DNA from: Rhodopirellula halodulae
Lineage (GTDB): Bacteria > Planctomycetota > Planctomycetia > Pirellulales > Pirellulaceae
Assembly: GCF_020966775.1 (NCBI RefSeq)
Contig: NZ_JAJKFV010000004.1
Span: 310,001-374,000 of the forward strand
Direction of reading: 5' to 3'
Length of the DNA: 64,000 nt
Positions within the stretch are counted from its first letter, which is position 1; each line of letters starts with the position of its first letter. Below the pieces are notes generated by a model. It searched no databases and was not told where the DNA came from. It worked only from the letters and a program-made list of their open reading frames with translations. The translations under genes and the position numbers were made by a program. Below, piece by piece: positions 18,487 through 27,807 of this stretch.

Positions 18487-19071
18487 ATGGGAATACGCCA
18501 GCAACTGCAACAGGGCACGCGAGAATTGCACCAAAACCTCGACTCTCAAATGCGAGGTTTGGGCGCACTCAATACCCTGGATGGATACCAGAATTTCCTC
18601 CGTTGCATGCACCGGATGCAAACACGTTTCGGACCGCATTTAGCCATCGTTTCGCGACACATCGGTCTGCCGGATCCAATGCACCAAATGCGAACCGCCT
18701 TTGCCGCCGACTTCGAGGCTCTAGGCATTTCCGTTGAAGATCCTACGGACAAGCCCCGTGTTTCAGCGAAGCCAGACCCAACGCCACAGCAATGGGGACA
18801 CGCCTATGCGGTGGAAGGCTCTTCGCTCGGAGGACGCTACCTACTCGCGTCAGTCAAAAAAACGATGCCTGACGATGTCCCAACCCATTACTTGACCGAG
18901 TTGGCCAGTGGTGCCAAAGATCGCTGGCCGGTCTTCGTCGACGCTCTTGAAACGCAGACGGACCTGCGCGTCGAAGATGCTATTGCCGGTGCAGAAGCTG
19001 TTTTCCAGTTCGTGTCGGAAACAGCTCAATCCATTCAGGAAGACTCCTCGCACGACTCCGCCTCGCAGTGA
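18487..19071 (+). CDS. bphO: Biliverdin-producing heme oxygenase
   Basis: A 194-residue heme oxygenase from ATG 18487 (MGIRQQLQQGTRELHQ). The proximal haem-ligand motif TRELHQNLDSQ is at the N-terminus, and the distal-helix glycines are in YAVEGSSLGGRYLL. The enzyme opens haem to biliverdin, the chromophore of the bacteriophytochrome encoded 2 kb away. It is convergent to the phytochrome operon, and its 3' end overlaps the last kinase gene by 37 bases. The longer frame from 18379 is not protein-like. Confidence 0.93.
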   Translation: MGIRQQLQQGTRELHQNLDSQMRGLGALNTLDGYQNFLRCMHRMQTRFGPHLAIVSRHIGLPDPMHQMRTAFAADFEALGISVEDPTDKPRVSAKPDPTPQQWGHAYAVEGSSLGGRYLLASVKKTMPDDVPTHYLTELASGAKDRWPVFVDALETQTDLRVEDAIAGAEAVFQFVSETAQSIQEDSSHDSASQ

Positions 19072-20645
19072 CGTGCCATCACCTCCAAGAGTGCTTGGCG
19101 ATCGATCGGCTTGGTCAAAATATCAGTCGCACCTGCGGATTCGGCCTCCCTTCTTGTCGCGCCAACCGCATCCGCCGTCAGGACCACAATGGGCAACTGG
19201 CACCCCGCCTGTCGTAGTCGCTCGGTCGCTTCCAAGCCATCCATGCCGGGCATTTGAATATCGGTGAGAATCGCCCGGTACCGACCAGGGTGCGCGTGAT
19301 AATGTTCCAACAATTCGTGACCGTTCTGCACCATGGTGACAACACTTCCAACGGACTGCAGTGTCATCGCCAACAACACCTGAGTGGCGCGTGTGTCTTC
19401 CGCCACCAATATCTCGCACCCATCCAACAACTCTTCGACGGCTTTCGAAAGTCGAGTCGAATTCTTCACCGATTCCACACGACTCGGATCGCAAACTTCA
19501 CATGGAAACTCGAAGGCGAACGTGCTGCCTTGGCCGACTTCACTGGTCACATTCAATTTCCCATCCAGCATTTCGATCAGCCGTCGTGAAATCGCGAGTC
19601 CCAACCCTGTTCCACCGACGGACTTCGCACGCTTTTTACTCTCCGACTGCACGAATGGTTGAAAAATCCGCTCGATGTCTTCGTTCGGGATTCCAACCCC
19701 CGAGTCAATGACCTCCACAAAGAGTTTGGTTTCGTCGCTAACGGATGCTTTCGTGCCTACCCTGACTCGAACGCTAGCTCCTGGTGAAAACTTGATCGCG
19801 TTGCTGGCCAGATTCAAAAACACTTGGCGAATTCTCACCGAGTCCGAGACGATCGCCTCCGGCACATCGTCGGCCATCTCAAGCGACAACGTGGTCTCAT
19901 TTTCTTTCGCTCGCACTTGCATCAGACCAACCGTGCGCGAGAACAAATGGCGAAGCAGCATCGGCTCGCGATCGATCGTCACACCGCCCGCTTCGAGCTT
20001 CGACAAGTCCAATAGATCGTTGACGATCTCAACCAAATACTCCCCGTTTTCGCGAATCATTTGCAGCAAGTTGCTTTGATGATCCGAAGGATCTTGGTCG
20101 AGCAAAACATCGCATAGCCCCAGCACCGCCGTCATGGGCGTGCGAATTTCATGACTGATGTTCCCGATCATGGCGGACTTGGCTTGGTTCGCTTGATTGG
20201 CCGCCAAGCGACTTTCGTTGAGTTCTCTCAGCAACTGATGTCGCTCGATGGCATTGTCCACCACGCGAAACAACACCGAGGGGTAGATGGAGTCCTTCGT
20301 CACATAGTCCTGCGCTCCTTGCTGCAACGCATCGCCGGAGTCGCGACTGCTGGAACTGCCGGTGAGAACCACGACTGGCAACTGGGGGTAATCGTCATCG
20401 CCCTTCAAGGCTCGCAAGAACTCAGGACCGTTAACCCTCGGCATCTGCATGTCCACGATCACGCAATCAATGGGTGGATCACTCGTTTCGTGACAGATGT
20501 GCAGTCCTTCCTCACCATTGGTCGCTTCGCGAAAGCGATATCGCCGGGTGGGATCGCCTTGGACCAATGCCGATCGGATCTTCGCGCGATCATCGGCGGA
20601 GTCATCGATCAGCAGAATGTGTTGCGCTCGCCTGGAACCTCTCAT
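19035..20645 (-). CDS. Receiver-histidine kinase-receiver hybrid protein
   Basis: A 536-residue soluble protein. REC1 covers residues about 8-130 with phospho-acceptor D65 (VIVDMQMPRVNG). HisKA has IGNISHEIRTPM near residue 170. The HATPase carries NLASNAIKFSP, DSGVGIP and GGTGLGL. REC2 is near residue 470 (ILTDIQMPGMDG). No PAS or GAF sensor is present, so input probably arrives as phosphate on REC1. It starts at ATG 20645 inside an ATGA overlap with the upstream receiver gene, so the two are translationally coupled. Confidence 0.92.
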   Translation of the reverse strand: MRGSRRAQHILLIDDSADDRAKIRSALVQGDPTRRYRFREATNGEEGLHICHETSDPPIDCVIVDMQMPRVNGPEFLRALKGDDDYPQLPVVVLTGSSSSRDSGDALQQGAQDYVTKDSIYPSVLFRVVDNAIERHQLLRELNESRLAANQANQAKSAMIGNISHEIRTPMTAVLGLCDVLLDQDPSDHQSNLLQMIRENGEYLVEIVNDLLDLSKLEAGGVTIDREPMLLRHLFSRTVGLMQVRAKENETTLSLEMADDVPEAIVSDSVRIRQVFLNLASNAIKFSPGASVRVRVGTKASVSDETKLFVEVIDSGVGIPNEDIERIFQPFVQSESKKRAKSVGGTGLGLAISRRLIEMLDGKLNVTSEVGQGSTFAFEFPCEVCDPSRVESVKNSTRLSKAVEELLDGCEILVAEDTRATQVLLAMTLQSVGSVVTMVQNGHELLEHYHAHPGRYRAILTDIQMPGMDGLEATERLRQAGCQLPIVVLTADAVGATRREAESAGATDILTKPIDRQALLEVMARHCEAESCEESS

Positions 20646-21100
20646 GATGTCGCGTCCGATCGTAGCAGCGATTCATTGCTCCGCAGTGGCTCAACGGAAC
20701 CCAGCCAATACGAGAACGTCTGCTGAAGTTTCGCCAGCATCTTCGGCGTCTCAACCAACTTGACGTGATAGGCGTTCGCGCCCCTCTGATAAGCGGCCGC
20801 AATGTCCTTCGGGTTGGCGGACGTTGAAAACACCAACCGCGGAACACTTAAAAAACGTTCATGCGATTTCAACAACTCCAGGATTTTCAGACCACCCAAA
20901 CCAGGCATTCGCAGATCGGCATAAATCAAATCAGGCACTCGCGAAATATTCTCGTCTAATCGCTGTTTCAATTCCGTGCCCCGCGCAAATCGAACATAGC
21001 GGACGGGGTACTCACAATTTACCAACGCCATTTCAAGCAACTCGTAGTCTTCATCGTTGTCTTCCAAAATCCAAATCACCGAGGTTCGCTGTCGCTTCAT
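20642..21100 (-). CDS. Single-domain response regulator (Rcp1-like)
   Basis: A 152-residue receiver without an output domain. DNDE is the acidic pocket, D62 (IYADLRMPGLGG) the phospho-acceptor, and STSANPKD carries the conserved T/S. The lysine is in YHVKL. ATG 21100 lies in a four-base ATGA overlap with the phytochrome stop; the ATG at 21112 would lie within that gene. Small receivers of this type pair with phytochrome kinases, and coupling on both sides places it as the relay between the light sensor and the hybrid kinase. Confidence 0.9.
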   Translation of the reverse strand: MKRQRTSVIWILEDNDEDYELLEMALVNCEYPVRYVRFARGTELKQRLDENISRVPDLIYADLRMPGLGGLKILELLKSHERFLSVPRLVFSTSANPKDIAAAYQRGANAYHVKLVETPKMLAKLQQTFSYWLGSVEPLRSNESLLRSDATS

Positions 21101-23364
21101 CGTGCTGCCCAACCGACAAAGAATGTGCTTCCGGTTTTTCCATCGGACTCCACCGCCACATCGCCTCCGTGACGTTCAACCAAACGACGAACAATCGTTA
21201 GCCCCGCCCCCGAACCGCCGCTGTATTCACCCGGTTCGCACAACCGAGTGAAGATTTCAAAGACCTTCGACTGATACTCCGGCGCAATCCCAATCCCGTT
21301 GTCGCGTAGGAATAACACATTCGATTCAAACTCAGTCCTGCGTCCCAACGGTGTGTCATTCACGGCGGTGATTCCGGCAACGATTTGCTTGAATTGCTGA
21401 TCGTTGTACTTCACCGAATTGGTGATCAAGTTCGTCAAGATTTCGCGAACACAAGTGAAGTCACCGCTGAGTTCTCCATCGGGCTTCACTTGAACTTCAA
21501 CATCGTTCGGACACAAACCACCAAACGCCACATCCATCGCTTGGTCCATCACCTCACTCAGTGAAAACGTCTCCCACTGCAGATCCTGACGACCGGCACG
21601 AGAGAACCGCAGCAGCCCATCCAATAAATCACTCATGCGGCCCGTCAATCGCTTGAGCGATTGCATGCCCTTCTCGAAAGTTGCGCCGGCCAACTCTTGG
21701 GCTTGCTCCATCATGTACACGTGATGATGGATCCCACGCAGGGGTTCTTTCAAGTCGTGTGACGCGGCGTATGCAAACGCATCGAGATCCGCATTCAGCG
21801 TTCGCAGTTCTTCGTTGATGCGACGAACCTTCGCGGCCTGTTCCACCACCAACAGATTCATCGCCGACAACAAGGACTCAGCGGTCTCACGATCGGTCGC
21901 GGTCCAAGGGAGCGATTGCCCACTGACCGTTTGCCGGTACTGTTCGAATGACTTGCGTGGTGACAGGCGTCCGCTTTCATCGGTCACGGACTTGTTCGGA
22001 TCGCCAGCCCAATTCAGATGCTCTTCGTGCGGGCCACGAAACAACATCAACATGCCGCCGAAACGTTGCCCCATTCGCATGGCCATCATTCCAGGCAATC
22101 GTTCAGCAAACGAATCATCCCATCTCTGCCATTTCGCAACGCAATTGGTGTAGACGATTGAATCTTGATTCTGCTGGTCGAGTGACGACAACAGCGTTCG
22201 CGTTTGTGCCTCGCTGGGTGTCGCCCCCGCGTGGTAAACGTCGCCCTCATGGACCCATACGAGACCTTCCGCATTGAACAGCTCCATCATCCAGGGAGCC
22301 GCATTGATCATCGCCTGATTCAGATCATCTTGTTTCGCGATCTCTGATATCTGTGCCGAGATACGCTCACCAACCTCCACACGATGCTTCAGAGCTTGTT
22401 GCTGTCTCCGGCTGGTAAGGTAGGTCGAAAGCAATACTCCGGCGAGTTCACATGCATCTCGTTGTTTCGGCGCGACGACCTTGGGTGAATCGTGGTGACA
22501 TGCAATCAGCCCCCACAATCGCCCGCTGTCCAAAACGGAAATGGACATGCTGGCACCCACGCCCATGTTGCGAAGGTATTCCAGGTGGATCGGCGAGATC
22601 GCTCGCAATTCCGAGTAACTCATATCAATCGGAAGTTCATCCGCGTCCGGTTCGCTGGTCTTCGCAATCAGCGGTGGAACCATCGGAACAGTTTCACCGC
22701 TGGAATCGGCCACGGTGCGAATCCATTTCAGTTCGTACAAACGTCTCGCTGGCACGGGAATATCGCCCGCGGGATAATGCAGATTGAGAAAAGACTCTTG
22801 ATCCTCTCGTTTCATCTCCGCGATCACGCTTCCATGTTGATCTTCATGGAACTGATACAACATGACCCGATCGAACCCGGTGAAAGCTCGAATCACCTCG
22901 ACGGTCGATTGGTAAACCGTCGACAGATCGGAAGTGGATGAGTGTTTGAACAGCCGTTCAAGCAACGACAAATCAGAGGCATTCGTGGCGTTTGATTCCA
23001 ACTCGAATTCAAGCAACGCAAAAGCGCCGGATCGATGAGCGGTCACCATCCATCCGAGTTCGCCAATCGCCAACGAGCGATCGCGTACCGCGTACCCCTC
23101 ATCGCTGGATTCCGGTGCACTGATTTGCGAAACAAGTTCCGCCAACTCGTCCGGACACGTTTCGCCCACAGCGGGACATCTCTGGGGTGAGAAACACTGA
23201 TCCAGGTTCTCACTCACCGAAACGATTTCTCGATCCACCAGACGGACCACCATCAAGCCTCCAAACGCTTGAATCTGTGCGGGTATGTGAATCGGCTCTC
23301 GATCACAATTGTTGAGATCCACCGGACCATCCAACAATGTCCCGGGCGCAAAGTGGCTATTCAT
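21097..23364 (-). CDS. bphP: Bacteriophytochrome histidine kinase
   Basis: A 755-residue red/far-red photoreceptor. The chromophore cysteine C20 lies in NNCDREPIHIPAQIQAFG, just before the PAS domain, as in biliverdin-binding phytochromes. The GAF domain has PAGDIP (198-203; usually PASDIP) and SPIHLEYL with H260, and HHDSP supplies the second conserved histidine. The PHY tongue motif PRKSF is at 469-473. HisKA has SHDLKEPL (H536), and the HATPase has NLITNSVKYND and GGSGAGL. It starts at ATG 23364 and heads a translationally coupled trio with the receiver and hybrid kinase; heme oxygenase is encoded nearby. Confidence 0.95.
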   Translation of the reverse strand: MNSHFAPGTLLDGPVDLNNCDREPIHIPAQIQAFGGLMVVRLVDREIVSVSENLDQCFSPQRCPAVGETCPDELAELVSQISAPESSDEGYAVRDRSLAIGELGWMVTAHRSGAFALLEFELESNATNASDLSLLERLFKHSSTSDLSTVYQSTVEVIRAFTGFDRVMLYQFHEDQHGSVIAEMKREDQESFLNLHYPAGDIPVPARRLYELKWIRTVADSSGETVPMVPPLIAKTSEPDADELPIDMSYSELRAISPIHLEYLRNMGVGASMSISVLDSGRLWGLIACHHDSPKVVAPKQRDACELAGVLLSTYLTSRRQQQALKHRVEVGERISAQISEIAKQDDLNQAMINAAPWMMELFNAEGLVWVHEGDVYHAGATPSEAQTRTLLSSLDQQNQDSIVYTNCVAKWQRWDDSFAERLPGMMAMRMGQRFGGMLMLFRGPHEEHLNWAGDPNKSVTDESGRLSPRKSFEQYRQTVSGQSLPWTATDRETAESLLSAMNLLVVEQAAKVRRINEELRTLNADLDAFAYAASHDLKEPLRGIHHHVYMMEQAQELAGATFEKGMQSLKRLTGRMSDLLDGLLRFSRAGRQDLQWETFSLSEVMDQAMDVAFGGLCPNDVEVQVKPDGELSGDFTCVREILTNLITNSVKYNDQQFKQIVAGITAVNDTPLGRRTEFESNVLFLRDNGIGIAPEYQSKVFEIFTRLCEPGEYSGGSGAGLTIVRRLVERHGGDVAVESDGKTGSTFFVGWAAR

Positions 23365-23667
23365 TGGCTCCTACGGCAATAAAAATTCGCCTAGAGATCG
23401 GCACGCGAGGACGTGACGTGACTCATAGGGCGGGATTCATTCGAATCGAGCTGCCGTAGGTCGATTGCGATCGGGGATGAGGGCTCACTGTATCTTGATT
23501 CGGCTTGGTTGAAAAGGAACAAGTTCCCGCGTTCCAAGACTGTCGAAGCCAAATCGATTGGCTGACAAAGTATCCTAACATCCGACAGCACAGAAGCTTT
23601 GCAATCGGTGAATCGCGAAAATTGCAACTGATGGGTGATTTGTATCCCGCTGCCCTCATCGAAAACT
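23365..23667. other. Intergenic stretch, likely bphP promoter region
   Basis: These 303 bases separate the PAS hybrid kinase stop from the bphP start. I see no hairpin with T-tract, no RNA gene and no credible reading frame. A short frame on the plus strand at 23505 is not supported. It must contain the promoter for the bphP unit. Confidence 0.4.
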
Positions 23668-25641
23668 TCATCTGGATTCGGTCAACTCACCAATGATCTG
23701 GATCAGTTTGTGACTGTCGAGCGGTTTGGTGGTGTAATCCGTGCACCCAGCGGCAATGCAGTCCTGCCGATCCGTCTTCATCGCGTTTGCCGTCAGGGCA
23801 ACAATCGGCTTTTCAAAACCGCGTTTGCGAAGCTCTTTGGTTGCCTCGTAGCCGTCCATCACAGGCATCTGCATGTCCATCACGACCAGATCGACTTCGT
23901 CGTCGCGATTCGTTTCCAGAAATTCAATCGCCTCGCGACCATTGGTTGCGGTCAGAACTTCGCCGCCCGCTTTCTCGATGAAATGCTGAGCCAGATAACG
24001 AATGTCACGACGATCATCGACGACCAAAACTTTGGCAGAGATACGAATGGGTTGCCGTCTGACTCTTGTCGAAAGATCGATCGACAAGTTTGGTTGGACC
24101 AATTGAACCTTTCGTGGCACGTTGACCACCAAGGTGAACACGCTGCCTTTGCCGGGTTCGCTCTCGGCAACAATCCGACTGTCCAATGCGTTTGCCAGTC
24201 GCTTGCAAATGGCTAACCCCAACCCAGTACCACCAAACGAGCGTGTGGAAGTGCTATCGGCTTGGACAAACGGTTGAAACAAACGTTCGATCTGATGGGG
24301 TTGAATCCCAATCCCAGTATCAACGACGTCGAAACAGAGCGTTTTTTTCTCGTCGTCATAGCGTACTCTCAGCCTGACCTCGCCCTCTTCCGTGAACTTG
24401 ATGGCATTTCCGACCAAGTTCACAAGGATCTGCCTCATCCGAACCGCGTCGGTGTAGATCAACTCCGGGATCGGCCCGTCAAAGGCGACTTTCAGCGGCA
24501 GTTTCTTCTCAGCCGCACGAACGTCCATCAAGGAACGCACCTCTGCCACGATCGCATCCGGCCGAACCGCATTGGTCTCGACTTCCAGGTTGCCGGCATC
24601 AATCCTGGAAAGGTCGAGGATATCGTTGATAATTTCGAGCAGGAAATTGCCATTGCGCCGGATGGTCTCAACGACCTGCAAATTGTCCGGGTCTTTTAAA
24701 TGATCTCGCAGAATGTCCGCGTGACCAATGATCGCCGCCATGGGCGTCCGAATCTCATGCGACATGTTCGCCAAAAACTCACCACGAGTCCGGGTGGCTG
24801 ATTCGGCGACTTCCCGCGCATCATGAAGTGATTGCTCAAACAGCTTTTGATCGGTGATATCCTGCAAGGTCCCGATCAGTATCGCAGACGGTGGATCGCA
24901 CTGTTCACTCTCAACGATGACCGCTCCGGAATTGACAAGCCAGCGGGTTTCGCCGCTTGGTCGCAAGATCCGATGCTCCAACCGAAAACGTCCATCGTGC
25001 TGCTTCGATCTCAGAGATTGGAACAACTCATCGCAACGTTCTTGATCGTCCGGATGGGCCTGCGCGATCTGATCATTCCACGTCGGTGATTCAGGAACGG
25101 GGCGTCCCAGGATCCTTCCCACTTCGTCAGACCAGTTGGATTCCCCCGAACTCAAACAAGTATCGTAGGTTCCAAAACCGGTGGCCTCCGCCGCCAAGCG
25201 AAGACGGTTCTCACTATTGCGGAGACTCTGTTCCGTTTCTTTTTGATCGGTGACATCGACCGCCACCACGATTCCGGTCGCGGGTACGCTCGCGCCGCCC
25301 GACGTTTCGAAGATCACTCGTTTGCGAACGCTGACCCAACGAATGTTGCCGTCCTCATCCAGGACTCGATGCTCCAAGAAAAACTCCCGCTGACCATCAG
25401 GAGCGAGAGAGCCACGAACACAACGTTCAATTTCCTCCAAATCATCAGGATGAAAACGTCGGTGGACGTCTTCGCGAGAAACCGCCTTGTTCGCAGGCAG
25501 CCCAAACAACTTCGCCGCGGTTTCGTCCGCAATGGCGGTTCCGACTCGATAGTCGATCTCGATGATGCCAAACTGTGCGACGGCAACTGCAAGTCGCAGT
25601 CGTTCCTCATCGGTGATATTGGACTTCACAACGGTTGCCAT
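23668..25641 (-). CDS. PAS-PAS hybrid histidine kinase with receiver
   Basis: A 657-residue soluble protein from ATG 25641 (MATVVKSNITDEERL). Two PAS/PAC units of the PAS_3 type precede the kinase (HRRFHPDDLEEIERC and AQAHPDDQERCDE mark their ends). HisKA has NMSHEIRTPM, and the HATPase has NLVGNAIKFTEEG, DTGIGI and GGTGLGL. A C-terminal receiver has VMDMQMPVMDGYEATKEL. Same strand as and 303 bases upstream of bphP. Ligand and partner are unknown; its receiver is close in style to REC2 of the bphP-linked hybrid. Confidence 0.9.
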   Translation of the reverse strand: MATVVKSNITDEERLRLAVAVAQFGIIEIDYRVGTAIADETAAKLFGLPANKAVSREDVHRRFHPDDLEEIERCVRGSLAPDGQREFFLEHRVLDEDGNIRWVSVRKRVIFETSGGASVPATGIVVAVDVTDQKETEQSLRNSENRLRLAAEATGFGTYDTCLSSGESNWSDEVGRILGRPVPESPTWNDQIAQAHPDDQERCDELFQSLRSKQHDGRFRLEHRILRPSGETRWLVNSGAVIVESEQCDPPSAILIGTLQDITDQKLFEQSLHDAREVAESATRTRGEFLANMSHEIRTPMAAIIGHADILRDHLKDPDNLQVVETIRRNGNFLLEIINDILDLSRIDAGNLEVETNAVRPDAIVAEVRSLMDVRAAEKKLPLKVAFDGPIPELIYTDAVRMRQILVNLVGNAIKFTEEGEVRLRVRYDDEKKTLCFDVVDTGIGIQPHQIERLFQPFVQADSTSTRSFGGTGLGLAICKRLANALDSRIVAESEPGKGSVFTLVVNVPRKVQLVQPNLSIDLSTRVRRQPIRISAKVLVVDDRRDIRYLAQHFIEKAGGEVLTATNGREAIEFLETNRDDEVDLVVMDMQMPVMDGYEATKELRKRGFEKPIVALTANAMKTDRQDCIAAGCTDYTTKPLDSHKLIQIIGELTESR

Positions 25642-25865
25642 CAAAAGGTGAACGCGAAGTCGACTTCCTTCGCTCCGCCGGCGCCAAACTTGATCCATGC
25701 CAACCGCGCCCACAACAGTTCAAATATCAACTTTCGTCCCTCGTTCCGAATTCCTCCACGGCGTACCGAAACAACCTCGACTGCAGCGTGATTTGAAAGT
25801 GGTCGAGGACTTCGCAATCCCCTGCGACTGAGTGAATCCCGCAAGAACATCCCCCGTTCAAGACA

Positions 25866-26204
25866 ATGCCCGTTCAACACATTGAACAGCAATCCAACTC
25901 GAAAGGGGTGGCTTATCGCGATCAACAAACGATGGCACTGCAGTCGCAATTGCCCGACAAAACACTCTGGCTCGTTGACAGTCGGCCGCTGCGTCCGCCG
26001 GAGTTCCCTCGCATGGCCAAACTTTCTCGCGGCATTGATGGGCGAACTCCGCGAACGGCTCCGCTGGCGGTGCTGATGTCGCTGCCGTATGCCTTCAACA
26101 TCCTGCTGTATGTAACGTTCTTCGCACATCAGTACCTGGTGATCGGAATCCCCGACTTCGCCGCCTGTACGTTGCTGATTTACTGCTACTTCGATTGGTA
26201 CTGA
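25866..26204 (+). CDS. Possible small membrane protein
   Basis: A 112-codon frame from ATG 25866. The first half is charged and the second half is hydrophobic, with LMSLPYAFNILLYVTFF and ACTLLIYCYFDWY as possible membrane segments. The composition is more protein-like than the overlapping minus-strand frame at 25641-26129. I recognise no family, and no Shine-Dalgarno is visible. It could be an orphan gene or a chance frame. Confidence 0.4.
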   Translation: MPVQHIEQQSNSKGVAYRDQQTMALQSQLPDKTLWLVDSRPLRPPEFPRMAKLSRGIDGRTPRTAPLAVLMSLPYAFNILLYVTFFAHQYLVIGIPDFAACTLLIYCYFDWY

Positions 26205-26235
26205 CCACTTTTTGCCGGGCCGAGCAGCGACGCCT

Positions 26236-26258
26236 CGAGTCCTGCCACTCGGGACTCG
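26236..26258. other. Inverted repeat upstream of the MarR gene
   Basis: The arms CGAGTCC and GGACTCG flank a 9-base spacer, 86 bases before the MarR start. It may be a terminator stem for the preceding small frame or an operator for MarR autoregulation. There is no T-tract. Confidence 0.35.
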
Positions 26259-26343
26259 TAACCTCGTCCACTACCATTTAAGCCACCCGAACGTATGCCG
26301 TACCCTACGCCCATTTCAATTCAGGACTCATCAGGAGACGAAG

Positions 26344-26796
26344 ATGCAGTTTGACTCCGAATCAACGCCAGGATTCGCGATCGGACGAATTGCTTATCTG
26401 ATACGAATCCGGATGACGGCGGTGCTTCAGCGAGCCGATTGGCCATTTACACCAGAGGAAACTTAAACCCTGATCACACTGGCCGATGTGGGCGAACCGC
26501 TGAGCATGAACGATTTGGCGTCGCGAATGGTACGTGATCCGACGACTGTCAAGCGGCAGTTGGACCGACTGGTCGATCACAAATTCATCAAACGGAGCGT
26601 ATCATCTGAGGACGCTCGGATGGTCATGGTCGGTTTGACGTCTCGTGGCGAAAAGAGGTTGCAAACTGTCCTGCCGTTGCTGGATGATCTTCGCAAGCAC
26701 ACGCTTCAAGGCATCTCAAAAACACAACTGAACGAGACAATGAAAGTACTGCAAACGATTCAAAACAACCTTGCAAGCAAACCTTGCGAACAGTGA
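26344..26796 (+). pseudogene. MarR-family regulator interrupted by an in-frame stop
   Basis: Two open segments in one frame together make a normal 150-residue MarR protein. The first (26344-26466) gives the dimerisation helix ending WPFTPEET, then TAA at 26464-26466 (codon 41), and the frame continues at once with TLITLADVGEPLSMNDLA. The winged helix (MVRDPTTVKRQLDRLVDHKFIKR, then DARMVMVGLTSRGEKRL) is intact. One base change from CAA or GAA would explain the stop. Restart at GTG 26488 would give a protein without its N-terminal dimerisation helix. It precedes the SDR gene by 76 bases and probably controlled it. A sequencing error is the main alternative. Confidence 0.75.
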
Positions 26797-26872
26797 CTTC
26801 ACAAGGTGATTTCACAAGGCTGATATATACAAAGCTGCCCAACTGCCTTCTCACCCAACCATCACCAAACTC

Positions 26873-27613
26873 ATGCAAAATTCCCTCAACCGAACGGCAA
26901 TTGTCACTGGCGCCTCTCGCGGAATTGGCGCAGCCATTGCGAGACGTCTTGCCAATGACGGTTTCCATGTGATTGTGAACTACGCGAGAAGCGAACAAGC
27001 AGCTCAGGATGTTGTCTCGGACATCCAATCCCAAGGCGGCCAAGCGGTCGCGATCCAAGCTGACGTGTCCGACTCCGCTTCCGTCCAAGAAATGTTTGAC
27101 ACCGCTGAATCGGTCTTTGGCGGAGTCGACGTGTTGGTCAACAATGCCGGAATCATGAAGTTGGCCTCCATTGAAGAGTGTGAGGACGAGTCTTTTGACG
27201 CTCAAGTCGCGGTCAATTTCCGGGGCACGTTCAACACGCTGCGTGAAGCCGGAAAACGTCTTCGCGACGATGGACGAATCATCAACTTGTCCACCACCGT
27301 CGTGGGAATGAAGTTCGAAAAGTACGGCATTTACGCCGGAATCAAAGCCGCTGTTGAAACCATGACCGCGATCATGGCCAAGGAAATGCGAGGACGAAAC
27401 ATCACGGTCAATGCAGTCGCCCCGGGGCCGACCGCCACGGATTTATTTTTGGATGGCAAACCCGACGAATTGGTCGAAAAATTGTCCAAGGCACCTCCGC
27501 TCGAACGTCTGGCAACGCCGGATGACATCGCCAGCGTCGTATCCTTCCTTGCAGGACCGGACGGATCCTGGATCAACGGTCAAACCATTCGCGCCAACGG
27601 CGGCATGGTCTGA
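26873..27613 (+). CDS. Short-chain dehydrogenase/reductase
   Basis: A 246-residue classical SDR. The cofactor motif TGASRGIG is at residues 12-19, NNAG at 90-93, the catalytic serine S140, and Y154xxxK158. NYARS after the second strand suggests NADP(H) preference. The family includes 3-oxoacyl-ACP reductase-like and glucose dehydrogenase-like enzymes; the substrate is open. It is 76 bases downstream of the broken MarR gene, a common regulator-target pairing for redox or xenobiotic response. Confidence 0.92.
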   Translation: MQNSLNRTAIVTGASRGIGAAIARRLANDGFHVIVNYARSEQAAQDVVSDIQSQGGQAVAIQADVSDSASVQEMFDTAESVFGGVDVLVNNAGIMKLASIEECEDESFDAQVAVNFRGTFNTLREAGKRLRDDGRIINLSTTVVGMKFEKYGIYAGIKAAVETMTAIMAKEMRGRNITVNAVAPGPTATDLFLDGKPDELVEKLSKAPPLERLATPDDIASVVSFLAGPDGSWINGQTIRANGGMV

Positions 27614-27807
27614 CGCGTTGCGGTGAACGAATTCACAGGAAAGGAAGAACAAGGATGGTGAATTTTCCGGTCCCGACTCACCACCGAATTGACTAATAAT
27701 GAATTCTCTCGCCGTTGACCAACTCTGTTTTTTCCGAGAATGGTTCGTCGCTGGTGAACATCCGCCTCAGACTTTCGTTGTCAAACGGATCCCATTAGCA
27801 TCCCAGG

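Noticed and set aside
25641-26129. A 162-codon minus-strand frame opposite the small membrane-protein frame
   Set aside because: Arg-rich shadow composition; the opposite frame looks more like protein, though neither is certain.
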